NCBI GenBank assembly: GCA_047614505.1
Contig: JBLHGQ010000116.1
Span: 1-9,110, forward strand
Reading direction: 5' to 3'
Origin: JABDJL01 sp047614505
Lineage (GTDB): Bacteria; Pseudomonadota; Gammaproteobacteria; Xanthomonadales; SZUA-36
Length of the DNA stretch: 9,110 bases
Under the pieces are notes generated by a model. The model was not told the DNA's origin. It saw only the letters and a list, made by a program, of their open reading frames with translations, and searched no databases. Below are positions 1-3,654 of this stretch, piece by piece (positions within the stretch are counted from its first letter, which is position 1; the number at the start of each line of letters is the position of its first letter). Position numbers and translations under genes: made by a program.

Positions 1-32
1 TCAGAATCCCAAGTGAAATTGGCTTTGCTCAT
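1..32 (-). CDS. Partial CDS, probable BrnT-family toxin (N-terminus only)
   Basis: Reading leftward from an ATG at 32, the frame stays open to the window edge and gives MSKANFTWDS plus an E or D. The F-x-W-D pattern close to the N-terminus resembles BrnT (DUF497) toxins, such as the MKIEWDPKK start of the BrnT encoded at 1000-1281. A TATAAT hexamer ends only 6 nt before the ATG and a perfect 8-bp-arm palindrome lies just upstream, the same layout as the other toxin cassettes here. No Shine-Dalgarno sequence is present. The gene belongs to the sixth cassette, which begins at the attC crossover near 120. With ten residues the family call is an inference from start motif and context; another leaderless gene is possible. 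Confidence 0.5.
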   Translation of the reverse strand, partial: MSKANFTWDS

Positions 33-38
33 AGTCCA

Positions 39-68
39 ATTATAACAGTGTATGGCTATTTAGCCATA
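39..68 (-). promoter_or_regulatory. Promoter-like -10 with palindromic operator candidate, sixth cassette
   Basis: On the - strand a perfect TATAAT (39-44) ends 6 nt before the ATG at 32, which implies a leaderless transcript. The palindrome TATGGCTA-TT-TAGCCATA (51-68) has 8-bp perfect arms and covers the place where a -35 would sit at 17-bp spacing (62-67, weak hexamer ATGGCT). A repressor bound there would block RNA polymerase, as expected of an autoregulating antitoxin complex. Function is inferred. Confidence 0.5.
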
Positions 69-114
69 TAAATGTATGTATAATATCGAGTGCGTTTCAA
101 GTGAACCTGTATTC

Positions 115-177
115 ACCTAACGTTTGAATTAACCGGCGCCAGCATCGCTGGCGTCCACGTTTAATGATTTGTTAAGT
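115..177 (-). other. attC site of cassette 5 (brnTA, 121-700)
   Basis: Read on the - strand, the R'' box ACTTAAC (177-171) and R' box GTTAGGT (121-115) fit RYYYAAC and GTTRRRY. Between them are L''/L'-like boxes (around CATTAAACG and CGGTTAATT) and a central inverted repeat GACGCCAG / CTGGCG that forms the terminal hairpin. Crossover is expected between the G at 121 and the TT at 120-119. The stop codon of the antitoxin gene (129-131) lies inside this site, so part of attC is translated. Confidence 0.92.
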
Positions 178-398
178 GCCGTGTGCTCCAACCTTTCAGC
201 CAACCAGACCTTTATGATGGATTGTCTGGTGACGCCAATACGCTTAGCTTCTCTGTCCAGCCGCTCGACCATCCAGGTTGGGAAATCAACGTTGACCCTT
301 TTCTGCTCCTGTAATGGACGTCTCAACTTGGTCAGGTCCAATGCATCTGTTATGCCTTTACCATCATCAAATTTGCGGTCGAAAGTTTTAGCTTTCAT
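129..398 (-). CDS. BrnA-like / CopG ribbon-helix-helix antitoxin with attC-encoded C-terminus
   Basis: An 89-residue protein, second gene of the brnTA cassette. It should bind and neutralise the BrnT toxin encoded upstream and repress the shared promoter. Residues 1-32 form the polar N-terminal stretch common in these antitoxins (MKAKTFDRKFD...). Residues 33-70 carry the ribbon-helix-helix: the strand KRVNVDFP, then helices through WMVERLDREAKRIG and TRQSIIKVWLAERLE. The last 15 residues (75-89, LNKSLNVDASDAGAG) are translated from the attC site and lie beyond the ribbon-helix-helix core. The ATG at 398 overlaps the end of the toxin gene by 11 nt and has an AGAGG ribosome-binding site within the toxin coding sequence, which indicates translational coupling. 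CopG/BrnA assignment is strong; exact subfamily is less certain. Confidence 0.85.
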   Translation of the reverse strand: MKAKTFDRKFDDGKGITDALDLTKLRRPLQEQKRVNVDFPTWMVERLDREAKRIGVTRQSIIKVWLAERLEHTALNKSLNVDASDAGAG

Positions 399-645
399 AT
401 AATGTCACCTCTTCGTCTCGGGATCGCCGAACAGAAATTAGTCGGATTTTTCCATTTCTGTAAGTAACTACAGCTGACCAGTGCTTCTGCTCAATAACGC
501 CAATTACGAGAAACCTTGGTTCATCCAAAGTCTTCGCAGGAATTTCTAGCAAGTTTGAATCGCTCCAAAGAGCTTGAGCCTCAATAAAATCTATACCGTG
601 TTTTTGAAGGTTGGATTCGCTCTTTGAGGTATCAAATTCAAACAT
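388..645 (-). CDS. brnT: BrnT-family toxin (DUF497), cassette 5
   Basis: An 85-residue protein of normal BrnT length. The family is a RelE-fold ribonuclease toxin that blocks translation until bound by BrnA. Recognisable parts are the N-terminal FEFDTSKSESNLQKHGIDF (residues 2-20, the usual F-x-x-D-x-x-K-x-x-x-N-x-x-K-H-G pattern), EPRFLVIG (42-49) and the C-terminal strand and basic helix IRLISVRRSRDEEVTLY (67-83). It precedes its antitoxin, the usual toxin-first order for brnTA, and overlaps it by 11 nt. The ATG at 645 has no Shine-Dalgarno sequence; a TATAAT ends 9 nt upstream, so the message probably starts within 2-3 nt of the ATG. It is quite diverged from the BrnT at 1000-1281, so cross-neutralisation between the pairs is not assured. 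Confidence 0.88.
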   Translation of the reverse strand: MFEFDTSKSESNLQKHGIDFIEAQALWSDSNLLEIPAKTLDEPRFLVIGVIEQKHWSAVVTYRNGKIRLISVRRSRDEEVTLYES

Positions 646-662
646 GGTATAGTAATTATACC
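646..662 (-). promoter_or_regulatory. Promoter -10 and palindromic operator candidate for brnTA (388-645)
   Basis: The - strand has TATAAT at 660-655, 9 nt from the toxin ATG. It lies inside the inverted repeat GGTATA-5 nt-TATACC (646-651 / 657-662), which also abuts the start codon. The -35 region is weak (TTCCGT at 678-683 for 17-bp spacing). A BrnA dimer on this palindrome would cover both the -10 and the likely transcription start. Operator role is inferred. Confidence 0.5.
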
Positions 663-694
663 TTTATTATGATTGACACGGAAGTTTCCGAGGC

Positions 695-755
695 ATTTAA
701 CGATTGAGTTAAGCGGCCTGGCAAAGCCAGGTCCGTCTTGAATGATTTGTTATAT
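695..755 (-). other. attC site of cassette 4 (brnTA, 701-1355)
   Basis: On the - strand, R'' is ATATAAC (755-749) and R' is GTTAAAT (701-695). They flank CATTCAAG / CGCTTAACTC-type inner boxes and a hairpin built from CCTGGC-TTT-GCCAGG. R'' is a perfect complement of GTTATAT, the box at the start of this same cassette (1356-1350), as expected for the attC of the free circular cassette. Confidence 0.92.
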
Positions 756-758
756 CTC

Positions 759-1007
759 TCACCCTGCTTGCCTCAATTCTTCTCGAATCACTTTCCGCAA
801 TGTATCTTCCAGCGGTTTGGAACTCGTTTGAATAAACTCTCGTAAAGCATCGTTAATCAATGTTTGATAGTTGCCACCACCGGCCGAAAGAACCTGGGCC
901 TTAAAGTGATCAATAATGTCACCATCAAGCCGGATTGTGATGCGAACTTTATTAGGGTCCGCCTTAATAATGGCACCTCGTTTTCCTTTGCTGAAGTTTT
1001 CACTCAT
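759..1007 (-). CDS. brnA: BrnA-family antitoxin (ribbon-helix-helix), cassette 4
   Basis: An 82-residue protein with the typical BrnA pattern: a basic N-terminus (KGKRGAIIKADPNK, 7-20), the DNA-contacting strand KVRITIRLD (20-28), then helices containing IIDHFKAQ (31-38), the GGGNYQTLINDALREFI segment (43-59) and a charged C-terminal tail that would wrap the toxin. It should neutralise the BrnT encoded at 1000-1281 and autorepress the shared promoter. The ATG at 1007 overlaps the toxin stop by 8 nt and is preceded by AAGGA with 7-nt spacing inside the toxin gene, pointing to coupled translation. Its TGA stop lies 4 nt outside the attC R'' box, so unlike its counterpart at 129-398 it carries no attC-encoded tail. 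Confidence 0.9.
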   Translation of the reverse strand: MSENFSKGKRGAIIKADPNKVRITIRLDGDIIDHFKAQVLSAGGGNYQTLINDALREFIQTSSKPLEDTLRKVIREELRQAG

Positions 1008-1281
1008 GACTTAATCCTTGGTAATACTGATTGGTTTCGCTTCGGTCTGCCTTTCGCACTGAGATGATCCGAATAATATTGCCTTCACGGTAAGTGTGAA
1101 CGACCAGAAGAACATTTAAGTGGGAGCCTAGACCGAGGGTTTTGAAACGTTGCTCATCGTGATCCCTATCCTCGATGGTTAGTGCATCCTCATCTTCGAG
1201 CGCAATAACCGCCTCAGCAAAGTCTACTTTGTGCTTTAGCAGATTAGTCGCAGCCTTCTTTGGATCCCACTCAATCTTCAT
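1000..1281 (-). CDS. brnT: BrnT-family toxin (DUF497), cassette 4
   Basis: A 93-residue BrnT toxin, first gene of the pair. It is presumed to be a ribonuclease that inhibits translation. Matching features are KIEWDPKKAATNLLKHKVDF (residues 2-21), the acidic DRDHDEQRF segment (39-47), the hydrophobic strand VLLVVHTY (57-64) and IRIISVRKADRSETNQYY (70-87), the conserved basic C-terminal motif. The ATG at 1281 has no ribosome-binding site. A very good promoter (TTGAAA, 17 bp, TACAAT) ends 7 nt upstream, so the transcript should start at or next to the ATG. Confidence 0.9.
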   Translation of the reverse strand: MKIEWDPKKAATNLLKHKVDFAEAVIALEDEDALTIEDRDHDEQRFKTLGLGSHLNVLLVVHTYREGNIIRIISVRKADRSETNQYYQGLSHE

Positions 1282-1288
1282 ATTCTAT

Positions 1289-1317
1289 ATTGTATGTACA
1301 TATGGTGTACATTTCAA
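1289..1317 (-). promoter_or_regulatory. Strong promoter of brnTA cassette 4 with operator-like repeat in the spacer
   Basis: - strand: -35 TTGAAA (1317-1312), 17-bp spacer, -10 TACAAT (1294-1289), each one base from the sigma-70 consensus. The 17-bp spacer is exactly TGTACA-CCATA-TGTACA. Two self-complementary hexamers 11 nt apart, one helical turn, suit two ribbon-helix-helix dimers side by side. The -10 lies 7 nt from the toxin ATG, implying leaderless mRNA. Confidence 0.7.
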
Positions 1318-1349
1318 TGAACTGAAGAAATGCAACTTCTAGACAGTAG

Positions 1350-1412
1350 ATATAACGTTTGAGTTATGAGGAGCCAGTGAAACTGGCTTCCTTCATGAAC
1401 GACTTGTTATGC
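1350..1412 (-). other. attC site of cassette 3 (higBA)
   Basis: On the - strand, R'' is GCATAAC (1412-1406) and R' is GTTATAT (1356-1350), with a central hairpin AGCCAGTTTCACTGGCT. The TAA in R'' is the stop codon of higA. R'' is perfectly complementary to GTTATGC at the start of this cassette (2026-2020). Confidence 0.93.
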
Positions 1413-1700
1413 AACAGCGAACTGAACATGCTGAACGTCATCTAGCTTGGTATGTTGTATCGCCTGCCATAAATCATACTGGTCCTGCATGGCTAACCAG
1501 CTTTCCGGTGATCGGCCCAAAGCCTTAGACAGTCGTAATGCCATTTCAGGGCTGATTCCACTCTTGCCAGTAATAACCCTGTTCAAAGTAGACGCCGACA
1601 CAGCCAGGCTCTCCGCCAGGGATCGTGCGCTCATTTCAAACGGCTCAAGATATACAGACCGAATAAAATCACCAGGGTGTGGGGGGTTGTGCATGGCCAT
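1407..1700 (-). CDS. higA: HigA-family antitoxin (XRE helix-turn-helix)
   Basis: A 97-residue protein with the HigA/VapI N-terminus MHNPPHPGDFIR (3-14), a helix-turn-helix of the XRE type at about residues 24-71 (SARSLAESLAVSASTLNRVI, then the GKSGIS turn and MALRLSKALG), and an ESWLAMQDQYDLWQA segment (67-80) typical of the family. It should neutralise HigB and repress the operon through the palindrome at 1994-2012. The ATG at 1700 shares one base with the higB stop (TAATG), and GAGGA lies 9 nt upstream. The stop codon is the TAA of the attC R'' box, so the reading frame ends exactly in the recombination site. A second ATG two codons downstream is a possible alternative start. Confidence 0.93.
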   Translation of the reverse strand: MAMHNPPHPGDFIRSVYLEPFEMSARSLAESLAVSASTLNRVITGKSGISPEMALRLSKALGRSPESWLAMQDQYDLWQAIQHTKLDDVQHVQFAVA

Positions 1701-1978
1701 TAGTGGTAATCCTCGTAATCTAGAATAAATGCGTTTCCATCTCTGAACTCAAATGTGATGCGCCAATTGCCACTGACTGCAATAGACCACCGACCTTTAA
1801 GTTTTCCCTTGAGTGGATGAAGTCGGAATCCAGGGATATCCATATCTTCGATGGTTTGTGAGGTATCCAAAGCAGACAACTGCAATCTCACACGAATCTT
1901 GTGGCTCGCCAGAATGCCTGCGCCACTTCCGGTTTCGTAAAGCTTCTTCAGTCCTTTATGGCGAAATGACTTGATCAC
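1700..1978 (-). CDS. higB: HigB-family toxin (RelE superfamily), GTG start
   Basis: A 92-residue HigB toxin; the family cleaves mRNA on the ribosome. The sequence matches the family end to end: IKSFRHKGLKKLYETG (2-17), LSALDT (34-39), MDIPGFRLHPLKG (46-58), the WSIAVSGNWRITFEF core (64-78) and the terminal DYEDYH. The start codon is GTG at 1978 (CAC on the + strand), chosen because it gives the standard MIKSF start. No Shine-Dalgarno sequence is present; TATAAT ends 6 nt before the GTG, so the transcript likely begins at the start codon. The toxin precedes the antitoxin, normal for higBA. No lesions are visible. Confidence 0.93.
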   Translation of the reverse strand: MIKSFRHKGLKKLYETGSGAGILASHKIRVRLQLSALDTSQTIEDMDIPGFRLHPLKGKLKGRWSIAVSGNWRITFEFRDGNAFILDYEDYH

Positions 1979-1984
1979 AAATAT

Positions 1985-2013
1985 ATTATAGCGTGTTGCG
2001 CATCACGCAACAA
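1985..2013 (-). promoter_or_regulatory. higBA promoter with palindromic operator candidate
   Basis: - strand: TTGTTG (2013-2008), 17-bp spacer, perfect TATAAT (1990-1985), then 6 nt to the higB GTG. An inverted repeat TGTTGCG-5 nt-CGCAACA (1994-2000 / 2006-2012) fills the spacer and the edge of the -35. This is where a HigA dimer would be expected to bind for autorepression; binding is inferred. Confidence 0.65.
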
Positions 2014-2019
2014 CTGATT

Positions 2020-2081
2020 GCATAACGTTTAAATTAAGCGGCGGTGCGAAGCACCGTCCTTCTTGAATGATTTTGTTATGC
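2020..2081 (-). other. attC site of cassette 2 (imine-reductase-like gene)
   Basis: On the - strand, R'' GCATAAC (2081-2075) and R' GTTATGC (2026-2020) are perfect complements. They flank CATTCAAG / CTTAATTTA inner boxes and a hairpin with arms CGGTGC and GCACCG around a TTC loop. Confidence 0.94.
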
Positions 2082-2087
2082 AACACT

Positions 2088-2939
2088 CTAATTCCTCATC
2101 ACTTTAATGACAGAAGCAATATGTTCTTCTCCGTGTCCTGCGGCAATAGCACGTTTGAACAGGCTTGAAATGAGATCTGGGATTTCACTATTGATTCCAG
2201 TATCACGTGCTTGCGACTGAATTCTCTGCACTGCAGCATCACAAACGTTCAAAGTAGCCCCGGGGTCTGTATAAGCATCCGAGCTAATGACATCAATCGG
2301 TTTCCGGGCACTATCATCTTTGGGAAACATAGAGGCAAGAAGTTCCGGGTGTATACCCTGTGACTCGCAAATTTTCGCCCCATGAATAGCGCCTAGAAAG
2401 CTACAAAACTCCTGTGTAATTAGTGCCATATCAAGAGCTGCTGATGATGATATATTTGATCCTAAATAACGAAGGTCGCCGCCGAGGCAACATAAAAGCG
2501 GCTGGTGCTTTTGATACGTTATTTCGTTTCCTGCAAATAAAAACAACGCGTCTTCGGAGCCAACTTCGTCAGGGTAGACCATGATTGCGCCATCGATATA
2601 CTCACAATTAAAATTAGTTACCAGCGACTGAAGCTCCGCTGCTTCTTTAGGCGTTCCTGTGCTGAGCTGTATCAGAGTTCGATTAGCCAGGATTTCTCCG
2701 AGGTTATTTTCAGCTATAAGATTTTTAGTGAGCTCGTAATTATCAATACAGATCATAGTGATTGGGCTGGCTTCCACGGCATCTGAGACATTTGTGGCCG
2801 ATTTTGCGCCAATGGCTACAAGAGGTTCGGTTTTGCTCTGAGTACGATTCCACACAGTTATTTTGTGTCCCGCCCTCAAGAAAGCATGTGCCAGTGCACT
2901 ACCCATATCGCCGAGTCCTATCAACGTTACATCAGACAT
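2088..2939 (-). CDS. Imine reductase / reductive aminase-like NADPH-dependent oxidoreductase
   Basis: A 283-residue soluble enzyme of the 6-phosphogluconate / beta-hydroxyacid dehydrogenase fold, with features pointing to the imine-reductase branch. The Rossmann motif GLGDMG (8-13) is followed by WNRTQSK (30-36), the NADPH-binding loop of imine reductases. LSTGTPKEA (92-100) and YIDGAIMVYPDEVGSEDAL (114-132) correspond to the imine-reductase segments around DGAIM-x-x-P-x-x-(I/V)-G. In helix AALDMALITQ (167-176), Asp170 sits where R-type imine reductases carry their catalytic Asp; the catalytic Lys of beta-hydroxyacid dehydrogenases is missing. Length fits a subunit of a domain-swapped dimer. 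The ATG at 2939 has AGAGG with 7-nt spacing. I see no convincing promoter in the cassette, so expression probably depends on Pc. The physiological substrate is unknown; a plain dehydrogenase is the main alternative. Confidence 0.75.
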   Translation of the reverse strand: MSDVTLIGLGDMGSALAHAFLRAGHKITVWNRTQSKTEPLVAIGAKSATNVSDAVEASPITMICIDNYELTKNLIAENNLGEILANRTLIQLSTGTPKEAAELQSLVTNFNCEYIDGAIMVYPDEVGSEDALFLFAGNEITYQKHQPLLCCLGGDLRYLGSNISSSAALDMALITQEFCSFLGAIHGAKICESQGIHPELLASMFPKDDSARKPIDVISSDAYTDPGATLNVCDAAVQRIQSQARDTGINSEIPDLISSLFKRAIAAGHGEEHIASVIKVMRN

Positions 2940-2962
2940 GGTTCAACCTCTTGAGTTGTGTT

Positions 2963-3022
2963 GCATAACGTTGGAATTAAGCGGCGCCATTTATGGCGTC
3001 CGCCTTTAATGATTTGTTATGC
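2963..3022 (-). other. attC site of cassette 1 (membrane protein)
   Basis: On the - strand, R'' GCATAAC (3022-3016) and R' GTTATGC (2969-2963) are perfect complements, with CATTAAAGG / CGCTTAATTC inner boxes and a hairpin of arms GGACGCCAT / ATGGCGCC with a short AA loop. The TAA in R'' terminates the cassette 1 gene. Confidence 0.94.
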
Positions 3023-3427
3023 AGCACCAAGCACATTTGAAATCGACCACAACAAAAACACACCCAACAAAACTCCAAGAATACACGGAATGCGAATTGT
3101 CCACAGGGGCCAAATAGCCATGGCCTCAATGAGTTTTCGCAGGTGCGTTCGTCCTGCAATTTGATGCCCGATGGCTGATACAAGAAGCACGACTGCCACA
3201 ACCTTGAACAGAAATGGAGTTTGGGAAACTGGGGCTGTGAACCAGAGTAGAGCCGCGAACACCAGGCGAACTACTACGGCAATCCATAGTCCGACTCCTC
3301 TTGACATGTTGTCCCCCACTAGGTCGATTATCCTGTGAGGAAAAACTGCACCGTACGCGGAAAGGACCACAATCACTGATGAGAATATCGCAAGTGTAAA
3401 TGCCATCGACTGGGTCACGAGCTGCAT
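3017..3427 (-). CDS. Small integral membrane protein, first integron cassette, function unknown
   Basis: A 136-residue protein I do not recognise. It has about four hydrophobic helices: roughly residues 8-28, 44-64, 72-92 and 110-130. Short polar loops include RIIDLVGDNMSRG (32-44) and AGRTHLRKLIE (91-101). Positive charges cluster in the loops; no signal-peptide cleavage site or catalytic motif is evident. The ATG at 3427 lies in the GTTATGC box at the attI-cassette junction, and the stop is the TAA of the attC R'' box, so the frame fills the cassette nearly wall to wall. No ribosome-binding site precedes the ATG; Met8 is an alternative start but also lacks one. As the cassette next to attI it should be the one most strongly transcribed from Pc. 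Function cannot be assigned. Confidence 0.75.
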   Translation of the reverse strand: MQLVTQSMAFTLAIFSSVIVVLSAYGAVFPHRIIDLVGDNMSRGVGLWIAVVVRLVFAALLWFTAPVSQTPFLFKVVAVVLLVSAIGHQIAGRTHLRKLIEAMAIWPLWTIRIPCILGVLLGVFLLWSISNVLGAA

Positions 3428-3483
3428 AACTACATTTAGTGTGCAGGAGCTAACGTATGGTCGGGGAAAGCATAGGTTTTCAT
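3424..3483 (-). other. attI site (approximate extent), crossover at 3430/3429
   Basis: At the junction of the intI leader and the first cassette, the - strand reads CACTAAATGTAG then TTATGC. This resembles the class 1 attI core (CCCTAAAACAAAG then TTAGGC) in both content and spacing. The box GTTATGC (3430-3424) is the exact complement of the R'' box of cassette 1, which supports this crossover point. A further GTTAGCT (3454-3448) may be an extra integrase-binding repeat. The outer limit of attI is an estimate. Confidence 0.65.
3436..3483 (-). CDS. Possible 15-codon leader ORF within attI
   Basis: Between the Pc -10 and the first cassette, an ATG at 3483 opens a frame MKTYAFPDHTLAPAH ending in TAA at 3438-3436, 8 nt before the cassette 1 ATG. 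An ATG-TAG start-stop pair (3435-3430) follows immediately. A short attI ORF (ORF-11) in class 1 integrons helps translate cassettes lacking a ribosome-binding site, and cassette 1 lacks one. However, no Shine-Dalgarno sequence precedes this ATG, and an ORF this short can occur by chance. Confidence 0.25.
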   Translation of the reverse strand: MKTYAFPDHTLAPAH

Positions 3484-3504
3484 GTTTTTTACAAGCAAGT
3501 CTCT

Positions 3505-3548
3505 GTAATGATTACCTTCATTATAAGCACAAGCTTAGAGATAAGCGT
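3505..3548 (-). promoter_or_regulatory. Candidate cassette promoter Pc with a palindrome at the start site
   Basis: A perfect TATAAT lies on the - strand at 3525-3520, pointing into attI, with only a poor -35 at 17-bp spacing (ACGCTT, 3548-3543). Just downstream, at the expected transcription start, is the perfect palindrome GTAAT-C-ATTAC (3515-3505). Cassettes 1 and 2 have no promoter I could identify, so a Pc here is needed on biological grounds. The weak -35 suggests low basal activity or help from an activator. Confidence 0.45.
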
Positions 3549-3654
3549 GCGGATGCAGAAATAATTGGGTATTTTCCTACATAACGCGTTCTCGATATGC
3601 GACTTCAATTTTGGAGGTGTTCAGGCAAGCTGGAGCTTTTGCTGGAGGCCTAAA

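Noticed and set aside
79..84. TATAAT on the + strand
   Set aside because: No + strand gene follows; it would read antisense into attC and the antitoxin gene. The A+T-rich cassette leader makes chance matches likely.
2977..3201. Alternative - strand reading frame overlapping the membrane-protein gene, and + strand frames across 2762-3164
   Set aside because: They run through attC or antisense to well-supported genes, have no ribosome-binding site and no recognisable family.
3448..3454. GTTAGCT (- strand) as the attI crossover point
   Set aside because: It fits the core box loosely, but it does not complement the R'' box of cassette 1 (GCATAAC). GTTATGC at 3430-3424 does, and its upstream context resembles the class 1 attI core. 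It may be an accessory integrase-binding site.
3501..3518. Possible LexA box in the intI upstream region (CTGTAATGATTACCTT)
   Set aside because: Only the left half CTGT matches; the right half should be ACAG and is CCTT. No other candidate was seen between attI and intI.
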